From an uncultured Prochlorococcus sp. (GTDB lineage Bacteria; Cyanobacteriota; Cyanobacteriia; PCC-6307; Cyanobiaceae), in the NCBI GenBank assembly GCA_902536455.1, contig CACAXN010000010.1, positions 1 to 39,584 of the forward strand: a stretch of DNA of 39,584 nt, given 5' to 3'. Numbering within the stretch: position 1 is the stretch's first letter; each line of letters opens with the position of its first letter. The position numbers were made by a program, and so were the translations under genes. The notes beneath the pieces are model-generated. The model saw only the letters and a list, made by a program, of their open reading frames with translations, was not told where the DNA came from and searched no databases. Positions 1-8,709 of this stretch are shown piece by piece.

Positions 1-599
1 TAGTTTCAGATTTAAATGAAATTAAAAAAAGACAATCTGATATTGGAAAATCATTAACCATAAAATGGAAAGTAGCATTAAAAAATAATCATGAGGAAGA
101 AGCAAGTTTAGAGGAAATTTTAAGCCAAATAGGCAATAATATTAAGTTAAGAATAGATGCTAATGGTTCTTGGGGAAGAGAGATAGCTAATAGATGGGCT
201 GATATTTTGAAGGATAACAAAAATGTAGATTGGTTAGAACAACCTCTCTGTGTTGATGATATTGATGGACTGACAGAACTCAACAAAAAAATCCCTATAG
301 CCTTAGATGAATCACTTTTAAAATTTCCAAATTTGATTGATGAGTGGAAAGGTTGGCAAATTAGAAGGCCTTCTCAAGAAAATAATCCAGTTAAGCTTTT
401 AAGAGAATTAGAAAGTAAAAAAGCTTTAATATCTATAAGTACCTCATTTGAAACTGGTATAGGGAAGAGATGGCTTTATCATTTATCTTCACTACAATTA
501 CAAGGACCAACTCCAAAAGTTCCTGGTTTAGCAATGAATAAATTCCCTAATTCGTTTCTATTTTTAAATGAAGCAAAAAAGATATGGGATCAACTATGA
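1..599 (+). CDS. menC: o-succinylbenzoate synthase MenC, C-terminal part (5' end outside window)
   Basis: The gene enters from the left edge; the reading frame starts at base 3 and gives 198 residues before the TGA at 597-599. MenC is an enolase-superfamily enzyme that dehydrates SHCHC to o-succinylbenzoate in phylloquinone/menaquinone synthesis. Visible motifs are KWK (catalytic Lys on barrel strand 2, bases 63-71), DANG (metal-binding Asp, 156-158), LEQPL (metal-binding Glu) and ALDESL (Asp-Glu pair). The late segment ISTSFETGIG matches the family's ISSS(I/F)ES stretch. Where relatives carry the second catalytic Lys (I-K-P) this protein reads I-R-R-P. It overlaps menE by four bases (ATGA), so the two are probably translationally coupled. 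The missing N-terminus is only a window-edge effect. Confidence 0.9.
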   Translation, partial: VSDLNEIKKRQSDIGKSLTIKWKVALKNNHEEEASLEEILSQIGNNIKLRIDANGSWGREIANRWADILKDNKNVDWLEQPLCVDDIDGLTELNKKIPIALDESLLKFPNLIDEWKGWQIRRPSQENNPVKLLRELESKKALISISTSFETGIGKRWLYHLSSLQLQGPTPKVPGLAMNKFPNSFLFLNEAKKIWDQL

Positions 600-1798
600 A
601 AAATAAAATTCATACTATTGAAGTTGAAAATAACGAAACTCAATCTGTAGAGAAAATTATTAAAAAAATTAGAGAGAATAAAATTATTTATGTAAAAAAC
701 AAATTTTATGAAGACAAAGATGTATTAGATTCAATTACTAAAAATGGGCCAGCAATTATCTTAAACAGTAGTGGGAGTTCTGGAAAACCGAGACAATGTT
801 TTCACCATTTAGATAACCTTAAATTATCTGCAGCTACATCAGGTCAATGGCTAATAGAGCAAGGATTTGAATTGCAAAACTGCTTAATTTTAAATACTTT
901 ACCCCTGAACCATATAAGTGGATTAATGCCAATTTTAAGAAGTCAAACTTGGGGATGTGATTGTATTAATATTTCTCCGAATTTGATAAAAAAAACTCGA
1001 GAACTTTTACTTTTTACAATTAAATTTAAAAAAAACAAAAAACACTTTATTACTTCATTAGTTCCTACCCAATTACAAAGACTTTTAGCTCAAAAAGATG
1101 GAATTAGTTGGCTAAAAATTTTTGATCTAATTTGGGTAGGTGGAGCTTCAATTTCAGACGAAACTGCAGAACAATGTATAAAAGAAAAAATAAAATTAGC
1201 ACCTTGTTACGGCTCAACTGAGACAGCAGCAATGGTTACGAGTTTAAAACCAAAAGAATTCTTAATGGGTTTTAAAAATGTTGGAGAAATACTACCTGAT
1301 ACAAAAATAAGAATTAACGCACAAGGATTAATCGAGATAAAATCAGCCAGAATTGGAATCGAAATAATCGACTCTTTAAAAACTGAAAATTTCAAAAATA
1401 AAAATGGGTGGTGGCAAACAGGTGATTATGGTGAAATTATTCAAATCAATAATTCTTTCTATTTAAACTTTATTGGAAGAAGTGATAATGCCTTTAATTC
1501 AGGAGGAGAAATCGTTTTCCCTGAAGTAATTGAATCTAGATTAAATGATTTCATTATGAAAGAAAATATCCCAATTAATAAATTAAATATTTCAAAAGTA
1601 TCTAACAAATTATGGGGAAATAAAATTAAAGTAATAGTTGAATTTAGAGAACTTACAAATAATAAAAATATTGAAATTTATTTAAATTTATTAAAAAAAT
1701 TTTCTCAAAGTTGGCCTAAACATGAAAAGCCTGAAAAGTGGATTGTTAAAAACAAAAATAACATTACAGAAAAAATAAACTATAAATTTAAAAAATAA
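596..1798 (+). CDS. menE: o-succinylbenzoate--CoA ligase MenE
   Basis: This is an ANL-superfamily adenylating enzyme of 400 residues that activates o-succinylbenzoate with ATP and loads CoA for naphthoquinone ring closure. Motifs in order: the phosphate loop SSGSSGKPR (usual SGTTGxPK, with the final Lys as Arg), LNTLPLNHISG, the adenylate-binding YGSTETAA, WWQTGDYGE with the ribose-binding Asp, and GRSDNAFNSGGEIVFPEVIE at the hinge. A C-terminal NITEKINYK matches the catalytic-Lys region. I chose the ATG at 596, overlapping the menC stop as ATGA, rather than the in-frame ATG at 584, because it fits a coupled operon. A convergent thioesterase gene lies 3 bases downstream. The divergence is typical of picocyanobacterial MenE. 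Confidence 0.9.
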   Translation: MKNKIHTIEVENNETQSVEKIIKKIRENKIIYVKNKFYEDKDVLDSITKNGPAIILNSSGSSGKPRQCFHHLDNLKLSAATSGQWLIEQGFELQNCLILNTLPLNHISGLMPILRSQTWGCDCINISPNLIKKTRELLLFTIKFKKNKKHFITSLVPTQLQRLLAQKDGISWLKIFDLIWVGGASISDETAEQCIKEKIKLAPCYGSTETAAMVTSLKPKEFLMGFKNVGEILPDTKIRINAQGLIEIKSARIGIEIIDSLKTENFKNKNGWWQTGDYGEIIQINNSFYLNFIGRSDNAFNSGGEIVFPEVIESRLNDFIMKENIPINKLNISKVSNKLWGNKIKVIVEFRELTNNKNIEIYLNLLKKFSQSWPKHEKPEKWIVKNKNNITEKINYKFKK

Positions 1799-1801
1799 TA
1801 A

Positions 1802-2254
<453 letters not shown>

Positions 2255-2263
2255 TTAAAAAAA

Positions 2264-3451
2264 TTATCTATCAACAGATCCCATAATGACATCTATTGAA
2301 CCAAGGATTGCCATAATATCAGCGATTTTGGCACCTTTAAGAATATGAGGCAATATTTGCAGATTATTTAAATCAGCTGCTCTGATTTTAAATCTCCATG
2401 GGGTAACTTCATTATTTCCTTGAATAAATACACCTATTTCTCCTTTGCCTGACTCTAATCTTGTATATAATTCTCCATTAGGAATTTTAAAAGTCGGAGC
2501 AACCTTCTTAGCTACATATTGATAGTCAATACCAAATATTTCACTTTTCTTATCTTCAGTCGCCATTCTTTGAGCTTCTAAATTTTCTGTTGGACCTCCT
2601 GGAATCATTTTGCAGGCTTGGCGAATGATGCTTAGTGATTGCCTCATCTCTTCAACTCTTACTCGATATCTCGCATAACAATCTCCTTCTTTTTCTGAAG
2701 CAATCTGCCAATCAAAATCGTCATAACATTCATAACTATCGACTTTCCTTAAATCCCAGGAAACTCCAGAAGCTCTAAGCATTGGCCCAGACAAAGACCA
2801 ATTAATTGCCTGGTTTCTTTGTATTGTTCCTAGACCTTCAATTCTTTTTCTAAAAATTGGATTATTTGTGATTAATTTTTCGTATTCATCTATCTTAGGA
2901 CCGAACCAATCGCAAAAGTCTATACATTTTTCTAGCCATCCGTATGGGAGATCACATGCGACACCGCCTATCCTAAAGAAATTATTATTTATTAGCCTTT
3001 GTCCAGTAGCAGCTTCCCAGAGATCATAGATCATCTCTCTTTCTCTAAAAATATAGAAAAATGGAGTTTGAGCTCCTACGTCTGCCAAAAAGGGACCAAG
3101 CCATAAAAGATGATTAGCAATACGATTAAGTTCGAGCATAAGAACTCTGATGTAACTAGCTCTTTTGGGAACTGGAATATTAGCTAATCTTTCAGGTGCA
3201 TTTACTACAATAGCTTCATAAAACATTCCTGCTGCATAATCCATTCTGCTTACATAAGGGACATACATTACATTTGTCCTATTTTCAGCTATCTTTTCCA
3301 TTCCTCTATGTAAATATCCAATTACTGGCTCACAATCAATGACATTCTCACCATCAAGAGTTACAACTAACCTTAAAACCCCATGCATTGAGGGATGGTG
3401 AGGGCCAAAATTGACCACCATTGGTTCTGTTCTAGTCTCTAGCTGAGCCAT
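2264..3451 (-). CDS. ndhH: NAD(P)H-quinone oxidoreductase subunit H
   Basis: NdhH is the 49-kDa-type subunit of the peripheral arm of thylakoid NDH-1 and helps form the quinone-binding pocket. The 395-residue protein has the usual length. It starts [27 protein letters not shown], with the hallmark GPHHPSMHG quinone-site loop near residues 16-24. It also shows [25 protein letters not shown]-like helices and the conserved end IMGSVDR. As usual for cyanobacterial and plastid NdhH, the cysteine ligands of [NiFe]-hydrogenase relatives are absent. It is divergent from rsmH with 38 bases between the start codons, and is followed by the thioesterase gene. The ATG at 3451 is well supported by the N-terminal motif. 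Confidence 0.98.
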   Translation of the reverse strand: MAQLETRTEPMVVNFGPHHPSMHGVLRLVVTLDGENVIDCEPVIGYLHRGMEKIAENRTNVMYVPYVSRMDYAAGMFYEAIVVNAPERLANIPVPKRASYIRVLMLELNRIANHLLWLGPFLADVGAQTPFFYIFREREMIYDLWEAATGQRLINNNFFRIGGVACDLPYGWLEKCIDFCDWFGPKIDEYEKLITNNPIFRKRIEGLGTIQRNQAINWSLSGPMLRASGVSWDLRKVDSYECYDDFDWQIASEKEGDCYARYRVRVEEMRQSLSIIRQACKMIPGGPTENLEAQRMATEDKKSEIFGIDYQYVAKKVAPTFKIPNGELYTRLESGKGEIGVFIQGNNEVTPWRFKIRAADLNNLQILPHILKGAKIADIMAILGSIDVIMGSVDR

Positions 3452-3489
3452 TCGAAATTTAACTTCTAAATAAATCTTAGTCGAAAGTT

Positions 3490-4392
3490 ATGCAAACTGA
3501 CCTATCTGATTCATCTTTTTTCAATCATCAATCAGTTATGACAGATGAGATTATGGCCTCATTAGAGCATTACCCCCTTATACATAATAATCAACTTAGG
3601 GGAATAGACGCTACTTTAGGCGGAGGCGGGCACTCTTATCATTTATTGAGAAAATATTCTGATTTAAAAATAATTGGACTTGATCAAGATCCATTCGCAA
3701 GAAAATCAGCATCAAAAAAACTTGATGAGTTTAAAAGTAGGATTGATATAAGGGCTTCAAATTTTGCGGATTTTGTACCAAAAGAAAAAGTTTCTTTTGT
3801 GATTGCAGATCTTGGAGTAAATAGTAACCAAATTGATGACCCTAAAAGAGGATTTAGTTTCCAAAAAGATGGTCCGCTTGATATGCGCATGAATCCTTTT
3901 CTCGATGTTGATGCAGAGAAATTAATTGAGGCTTTAAATGAAAAAGATCTAGCTAACCTAATCTATAAATATGGAGATGAGAGATTATCAAGAAAGATTG
4001 CTAGGAAAATAAAATTGGATTTGAAAGAAAATGGGAAATATTCTGGGACAAAAGACTTAGCTTATTCTATTGCAGGCTGCTTCCCACCAAAACAAAGATA
4101 TAAAAAAATACATCCAGCAACAAGAACATTTCAAGCACTAAGAATTGCTGTTAATAAAGAAATTGAAGTATTAGAAAAATTTTTGCAAGTTGTACCTGAA
4201 TGGCTTTTGCCAGGGGGTATTATTTCTGTTATTAGTTTTCATTCCCTTGAGGATAGGTTAGTTAAAAGTTGTTTTAAGAATGATCAAAGACTAAAAAACC
4301 TGACAAAAAAGCCAATAACTCCTTCCGAACAAGAAGTCGAACTAAATAAAAGAGCTAGAAGTGGAAAATTAAGAATTGCTCAAGTAATTTAA
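3490..4392 (+). CDS. rsmH: 16S rRNA (cytosine-1402-N4)-methyltransferase RsmH (MraW)
   Basis: This SAM-dependent enzyme methylates N4 of C1402 in the 16S rRNA decoding centre. Its 300 residues are normal for the family. The sequence shows the N-terminal H-Q-S-V-M substrate loop, GIDATLGGGGHS (residues 38-48, SAM motif I), GLDQDPFA, VIADLGVNSNQIDDPKRGFSF, GPLDMRM and the C-terminal ISFHSLEDRLVK motif. In many bacteria rsmH sits in the division/cell-wall cluster; here it stands alone between ndhH and a cysteine desulfurase, which is usual in picocyanobacteria. It converges with the next gene, with 13 bases between stops. The ATG at 3490 is preferred; a second ATG at 3538 would remove the conserved HQSVM region. 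Confidence 0.96.
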   Translation: MQTDLSDSSFFNHQSVMTDEIMASLEHYPLIHNNQLRGIDATLGGGGHSYHLLRKYSDLKIIGLDQDPFARKSASKKLDEFKSRIDIRASNFADFVPKEKVSFVIADLGVNSNQIDDPKRGFSFQKDGPLDMRMNPFLDVDAEKLIEALNEKDLANLIYKYGDERLSRKIARKIKLDLKENGKYSGTKDLAYSIAGCFPPKQRYKKIHPATRTFQALRIAVNKEIEVLEKFLQVVPEWLLPGGIISVISFHSLEDRLVKSCFKNDQRLKNLTKKPITPSEQEVELNKRARSGKLRIAQVI

Positions 4393-4405
4393 AAGCCAAT
4401 AATTT

Positions 4406-5551
4406 CTATCGTAATGATCTGATCGTATTTGTAAGAATATTAATTGCTTGTTTTATATCTTTTGAGTTAGTACTTAATCCAATACTTAACCTTATTGAAG
4501 ATTCTGCTTCTTTAAGAGATCTACCTAAGGCTAGTAAAACATGAGATGGTTCACCATTACTACATGCAGATCCAGTAGAACAAATTATTTTAGATTTTAA
4601 AAGTTTATGAAACTTTGCTCCGTTTAAATCCAATACAGTCAAATTTAAATTGTGAGGTAATCTTTTTTCTATGGAGCCATTAATTAATAAACCAGAATTA
4701 TTTTTTAACAACCCCTCTAAAAGGTTATTTCTATAAAAAAGTAATTTGTCAGCATTATTTTTTTGATTAAAAACTGCTATCTCTATTGCTTTAGCAAAGC
4801 CAACTACTAAAGGAAGAGGTAAGGTGCCAGACCTAAGACCATATTCCTGACCTCCTCCCACAATTAAAGGCTCAAGATTAATTTCTTCATCAATCAAAAG
4901 AAGTCCTATCCCTTTAGGACCATATATTTTGTGGGAACTCATCGTTATCATGTTTACATCTGATAAAAGATTGTCTAACGTCATATAACCTAAACATTGT
5001 GCAAAATCAGAGTGAAATGTTATTTCTCTCGATTTACATATCTTTGAAATATTTTCTATGGGCTGAATAACTCCTATTTCGTTATTAGCCAACATGACAC
5101 TAACCAGAAATGTATCTTCTCTTATATTTTTTTTGAATTGTTCTTCTGAAATTAAGCCATCTTTCTCAGGATTAATTTCTGTAACCATAAATCCCTCTTT
5201 TTTTAGTTGGTTTAAGGGCTCCAAAACAGCTTTATGCTCCGTTTTTAATGTAATAATATGTCCATAATTTCCTGTTTTTTTATAGAAATTTCTAGCAAAA
5301 CCTAATAAGGCTAAGTTATTAGATTCAGTTGCCCCACTTGTAAAAATAACTTTTTTATTCTTAAGAAATAAACTTCGTTCTATTTTTTCTCTTGAGGCTT
5401 CCAATATAGCGCTTGCATTAATCCCCGCCAAATTAGATTTGCTTGCAGGGTTAGAAAATATCTCACTCCAAAAAGGTTTCATAGAATCAACGACATCCTT
5501 AGAGCAAGGAGTCGAAGATTGATAGTCTAGTAGTATGGGAGTTGATAGCAT
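4406..5551 (-). CDS. cysteine desulfurase, IscS/NifS class
   Basis: This PLP enzyme takes sulfur from cysteine and passes it to Fe-S cluster and thio-cofactor assembly. The 381-residue protein has LDYQSSTP at the N-terminus, GATESNN (73-79), TEHKAV with the PLP-stacking His, NNEIGVIQP, SSHKIYGPKG with the PLP Lys (K208) and STGSACSNG with the persulfide Cys (C330). The Cys sits in the long-loop class I (IscS/NifS) context rather than the SufS type, which picocyanobacteria carry separately. No iscU or iscR flanks it. It is divergent from the response regulator gene (59 bases between start codons), so its promoter must lie within 5552-5610. Confidence 0.93.
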   Translation of the reverse strand: MLSTPILLDYQSSTPCSKDVVDSMKPFWSEIFSNPASKSNLAGINASAILEASREKIERSLFLKNKKVIFTSGATESNNLALLGFARNFYKKTGNYGHIITLKTEHKAVLEPLNQLKKEGFMVTEINPEKDGLISEEQFKKNIREDTFLVSVMLANNEIGVIQPIENISKICKSREITFHSDFAQCLGYMTLDNLLSDVNMITMSSHKIYGPKGIGLLLIDEEINLEPLIVGGGQEYGLRSGTLPLPLVVGFAKAIEIAVFNQKNNADKLLFYRNNLLEGLLKNNSGLLINGSIEKRLPHNLNLTVLDLNGAKFHKLLKSKIICSTGSACSNGEPSHVLLALGRSLKEAESSIRLSIGLSTNSKDIKQAINILTNTIRSLR

Positions 5552-5610
5552 TATGTTTAGTATATAAAATTCTTTTTATTACTAGAAAATCAAATTAAAG
5601 AATTAAAAAA

Positions 5611-6339
5611 ATGAATGAAATTAATCAAATAAATAATGAACCGGTAAGAAAATCAAGAATTTTATTAGTTGATGATGAGCCTGGTTTAAGAACGGCTGTT
5701 AAAACATTTCTAGAAGATGAAGGCTTTGAAATATTTATTGCAGTTGATGGAGAGGATGGTTGGGAAAAAGCTCAAACAATTTTTCCCGATTTAATAATTA
5801 GCGATATTATGATGCCCCGAGCCAACGGTTATGCTTTATTAGAAAAAATTAGAGAGGATGAAAAATTAGGAGGAACTCCAGTTATTTTTCTAACTGCAAA
5901 AGGAATGACCCTAGACAGAACAGAAGGTTATCTTGCAGGAGTTGATGATTATATTTCCAAACCTTTCGATCCCGATGAATTAGCTGCAAGAGTTAAAAAT
6001 GTAATCAACAGACAAGAACGATTATTAAAAGAAGCAGCACGATTCGCAGATATTGACGTAAGCAAAATGGCAAAACAAATTACTGAAATAAAATCTATGC
6101 TCACAGACCAAAACCAGACTAATCCAGAAAATAAAATAAATCTTCCTAGTTTTACTCCTAGAGAAGCAAGTGTGCTTCAACTAGTAGCAGAGGGACTGAT
6201 GAACAAAGAAATTGCAAGACAGCTTGAAACCTCTATTAGAAATGTTGAGAAATATGTTAGTAGACTTTTTATCAAGACAAGTACATCTAGCCGAACAGAA
6301 TTAGTTCGTTATGCACTTGAAAATCATTTAGTAAAATAA
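5611..6339 (+). CDS. NarL/LuxR-type response regulator, Rre1/Ycf29-like
   Basis: This is a two-component response regulator of 242 residues. Residues 15-130 form a receiver domain with acidic pocket D21/D22, phospho-acceptor D65 in ISDIMMPR, a Thr in LTAK and K117 in SKPF. A linker of about 45 residues follows, then a LuxR-type helix-turn-helix at roughly 177-240 (FTPREASVLQLVAEGLMNKEIA...NVEKYVSRLF). The EGYLAGVDDYISKPFDPDELAARV segment and overall build resemble cyanobacterial Rre1 and algal Ycf29. Rre1 works with the Hik2/CSK-type kinase in stress and redox signalling, so that partner would be expected elsewhere. No kinase is adjacent. It abuts chlM convergently with a 1-base gap. Confidence 0.85.
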   Translation: MNEINQINNEPVRKSRILLVDDEPGLRTAVKTFLEDEGFEIFIAVDGEDGWEKAQTIFPDLIISDIMMPRANGYALLEKIREDEKLGGTPVIFLTAKGMTLDRTEGYLAGVDDYISKPFDPDELAARVKNVINRQERLLKEAARFADIDVSKMAKQITEIKSMLTDQNQTNPENKINLPSFTPREASVLQLVAEGLMNKEIARQLETSIRNVEKYVSRLFIKTSTSSRTELVRYALENHLVK

Positions 6340-6340
6340 A

Positions 6341-7042
6341 TTATTTAATTTTTTCGAATTCAATTAGTTTTGAAAAATAAAAAGGAGCTTGATTTAATTT
6401 CTTTTTAACAACTTTAAATCCTCTTTCTTTAGCAGCATTAATAATTCCCTTTTCTTTCAAAGTATATGCTCTTGTAGTTTTACTTGGCCCAGGAAATAAT
6501 TTTCCAATATTTTTTAGAACAGCAAGAACTGGGGTGTAAGGAGCAAAGCTAACGATTAGTTTTTCTTTGCTTAAATCGCATAGATGTTGAACCATTTCTT
6601 CTGCGACCGGTTGAGGATAATGAATAAATACATCCAAACAAACCACAATATCAAATAATCCTTTTAATTTTTCCAGATCACAGACTTCATACTTTATTTT
6701 ACTTTGATTCAAACCTAATTCAAGAATGCGTTTTTTTGTTTCTTTAATCATTTCAGAAGAGATATCGCTCATCTGTAGTTCTTTTATACCGAGTCTTAGT
6801 AAAGGTATGGAAAGACTTCCTACACCACAGCCTGCATCACAATAACTTTTTTTTGTTAGTTCAGGATAATTTTTGATGTATGAGACTACATCATCTACAG
6901 TTTTTTGATGTCCTTTCCTAATATTTTTCTGAACTGTATTAATTTCATCAGATTTGCTATAAATTTTATTCCATCTTTCAAAGCCAGTACCATTAAAATA
7001 CTCCCTGACTTCACTTTTTTCGAAGATCTTATTTGACGTCAT
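6341..7042 (-). CDS. chlM: magnesium-protoporphyrin IX methyltransferase ChlM
   Basis: ChlM uses SAM to methylate the 13-propionate of Mg-protoporphyrin IX, the step before isocyclic ring formation in chlorophyll synthesis. The 233-residue protein matches the family length. It begins with the characteristic EVREYFNGTGFERWNKIY segment, then has SAM motif I YCDAGCGVGSLSIPL (67-81), MSDISSEMI, and DIVVCLDVFIHYP. The C-terminal FPGPSKTTRAYTLKEKGI is also typical. The start ATG at 7042 is well placed. Its upstream region is the 89-base divergent interval with purE, which holds a GC-rich inverted repeat. It converges head-on with the Rre1-like regulator gene. Confidence 0.95.
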   Translation of the reverse strand: MTSNKIFEKSEVREYFNGTGFERWNKIYSKSDEINTVQKNIRKGHQKTVDDVVSYIKNYPELTKKSYCDAGCGVGSLSIPLLRLGIKELQMSDISSEMIKETKKRILELGLNQSKIKYEVCDLEKLKGLFDIVVCLDVFIHYPQPVAEEMVQHLCDLSKEKLIVSFAPYTPVLAVLKNIGKLFPGPSKTTRAYTLKEKGIINAAKERGFKVVKKKLNQAPFYFSKLIEFEKIK

Positions 7043-7081
7043 GATATGCTATGAAAATTTATTCTTTTCATACTAACTAAC

Positions 7082-7105
7082 TGGCGCCAAATTAATTGCG
7101 CGCCA
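7082..7105. promoter_or_regulatory. GC-rich inverted repeat between chlM and purE
   Basis: Arms TGGCGC (7082-7087) and GCGCCA (7100-7105) are exact inverse complements, separated by 12 bases that are mainly AT. In an otherwise AT-dominated, 89-base divergent promoter region such GC-rich arms stand out. It could be an operator for chlM, purE or both, or a hairpin in the purE leader, since it ends 26 bases before the purE TTG. No known regulator motif is recognised. Confidence 0.5.
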
Positions 7106-7131
7106 TTATAGGAAAGAATTGATTTGTTATT

Positions 7132-7668
7132 TTGTCAGAATTGAATTCTAAAGATATTTATAAGATTGCTGTCGTAATGGGTAGTGATTCAGATCTAAAT
7201 ACATTGAAACCAGCAATTGATATTTTAAGAGAATTTAGAATAAAAACTGAAGTTTGTATACTTTCTGCACATCGAACACCTATTGAAATGATGGAATATG
7301 CAAAAAATGCAGAATCAGAAAACATAAAAGTAATAATTGCCGGTGCAGGGGGTGCTGCTCATCTTCCAGGAATGCTGGCATCCATAACTTGCATTCCTGT
7401 AATTGGAGTACCAGTTGAGAGTAAGACACTGAAGGGAATTGACTCTCTTTTATCAATAGTTCAAATGCCCTCTGGAATTCCAGTTGCAACAGTTGCAATT
7501 AATGGAGGACAGAATGCTGGATTATTGGCAATAGAGATGATCAGTTTATTTGATGAATCTATTAAGAAAAATTTAAAAGAGTTCAGAGAAAATCTACATA
7601 CACAGGTAAGAAATAAAAATAATAAGTTATCAACTATTGGACCTGACAATTATCTTCAAAATAAATGA
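7132..7668 (+). CDS. purE: N5-carboxyaminoimidazole ribonucleotide mutase PurE
   Basis: PurE moves the carboxylate of N5-CAIR to C4, giving CAIR in purine synthesis. The protein has 178 residues. Motifs: VVMGSDSDLNTLKPA near residue 15, SAHRTP, GAGGAAHLPGMLAS (catalytic and substrate-binding loop), VPVESKTLKGIDSLLSIVQMP and the C-terminal GGQNAGLLA. The only start that keeps the N-terminal strand is TTG at 7132; the next ATG lies inside the GSDSD motif. It is divergent from chlM and ends 15 bases before the convergent cysC stop, with a weak 6-bp hairpin spanning that junction. No purK is adjacent. Confidence 0.96.
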   Translation: MSELNSKDIYKIAVVMGSDSDLNTLKPAIDILREFRIKTEVCILSAHRTPIEMMEYAKNAESENIKVIIAGAGGAAHLPGMLASITCIPVIGVPVESKTLKGIDSLLSIVQMPSGIPVATVAINGGQNAGLLAIEMISLFDESIKKNLKEFRENLHTQVRNKNNKLSTIGPDNYLQNK

Positions 7669-7683
7669 ACTAATATTTTTCTA

Positions 7684-8319
7684 TTAGGCCTTGTTAAGAA
7701 AGTTTTCTTTTTTAAGGTAGTTAATAACTTTTTCAACAGAATCATTTAAATCTAACGAACCTGTATCAACAACAATTTCGGGATTATGAGGAGCTTCATA
7801 TGGACTAGAAATCCCTGTAAATTCCCTAATTTCACCCAAACGAGCTTTCTTATAGAGACCTTTAGTATCCCTATTTTCGCAAACTGTGATATCAGCAGAA
7901 CAATAAACTTCAATAAAATCCTTAGATCCAATAATTTTTTTCACCTTATCTCTATCACTAATAAATGGCGAAACGAATGCTGTAATAGTTATTATCCCAG
8001 CATTCATAAATAAATTCGCAACTTCGCCAATTCTTCTTATATTTTCTTCTCTATCTTCATCCGAAAAACCAAGATCTTTACACAAACCGTGTCTAATATT
8101 ATCTCCATCCAACACATAAGTCGAAAAACCATCTAAGTGTAAAACTTCATTTAAAGCGTTGGCCAAAGTACTTTTACCAGAACCAGATAAACCTGTAAAC
8201 CAAATAACCATACCTTTATGACCTCTCATTTTCTCTAATTTTTCTCTACCAATAGTTAAGTTGTGCCACTTTATATTGGTTGACTTTGTTTGATCTTGTT
8301 CTTTCATTTTTTGCATCAT
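7684..8319 (-). CDS. cysC: adenylylsulfate (APS) kinase
   Basis: CysC phosphorylates APS to PAPS, in assimilatory sulfate reduction and sulfation. The 211-residue protein shows the Walker A loop GLSGSGKS (43-50), VLDGDNIRHGL (69-79), LGFSDEDREENIRR with substrate-binding Arg residues, and AFVSPF with the conserved Ser of the family. All catalytic features look intact and there is no fused ATP-sulfurylase domain. Two in-frame ATGs open the gene (8319 and 8316), and an ATG at 8307 is also possible. The SUI1-like gene lies 30 bases upstream on the same strand, so the two may share a transcript. Confidence 0.95.
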   Translation of the reverse strand: MMQKMKEQDQTKSTNIKWHNLTIGREKLEKMRGHKGMVIWFTGLSGSGKSTLANALNEVLHLDGFSTYVLDGDNIRHGLCKDLGFSDEDREENIRRIGEVANLFMNAGIITITAFVSPFISDRDKVKKIIGSKDFIEVYCSADITVCENRDTKGLYKKARLGEIREFTGISSPYEAPHNPEIVVDTGSLDLNDSVEKVINYLKKENFLNKA

Positions 8320-8349
8320 AAAAATTAAAAACCTATCCTAACCCTTGCT

Positions 8350-8661
8350 TCATAAATTATGAAATCCCTCTTTACGAAGAAACTCAATTGATTTCAATAC
8401 CATATCACCCTGTAACTGGATATTTCTATCAATCAATGTTCCTCCAGTCCCACAAAAAACTTTAATTTTTTTTAGTAATTCTTTTAATAAGATTTCATCC
8501 TCAATGCCTAAACTTCTAATTAAAGTTACAGTCTTTCCCTTTTTACCTTTTTTTTGTTTTAAAATTTTTATTTTTGATCTTTTATTAACAGTATCTACCT
8601 TAGTTGTTTCTTCAGACTTTTTTTCTTGATTATCAAATTCGATCCAATTCTTTTTTCCCAT
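8350..8661 (-). CDS. SUI1/eIF1-family translation factor homologue (YciH-like)
   Basis: This 103-residue protein has a charged N-terminal half and a C-terminal SUI1 domain (about residues 45-103): KGKTVTLIRSLGI, then KIKVFCGTGGTLIDRNIQLQGDM, ending in FLRKEGFHNL. Eukaryotic and archaeal eIF1 monitors start-codon choice; bacterial homologues such as YciH are thought to affect initiation fidelity or act under stress. I chose the ATG at 8661; an upstream TTG at 8670 would add three residues. It is divergent from trpB, with 48 bases between start codons, and is followed by cysC. The Lys-rich N-terminal region is not informative. Confidence 0.88.
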   Translation of the reverse strand: MGKKNWIEFDNQEKKSEETTKVDTVNKRSKIKILKQKKGKKGKTVTLIRSLGIEDEILLKELLKKIKVFCGTGGTLIDRNIQLQGDMVLKSIEFLRKEGFHNL

Positions 8662-8709
8662 TATTTTCAATATAATCTATAGTTAGTTAATACTTATTCT
8701 ATAGAAAAA

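Noticed and set aside
89-286. Minus-strand open frames opposite menC, and similar short frames opposite or within rsmH, purE, trpB, gltA, ndhG, nadK, metF, ndhF, rbcR, pds, plsX and radA
   Set aside because: Each lies inside a well-supported gene in another frame and has no recognisable domain or own start context.
7670-7687. Small inverted repeat (CTAATA/TATTAG) between purE and cysC as a terminator
   Set aside because: The stem is only 6 A/T-rich pairs with no strong T-run; matches this short are expected by chance at this base composition.
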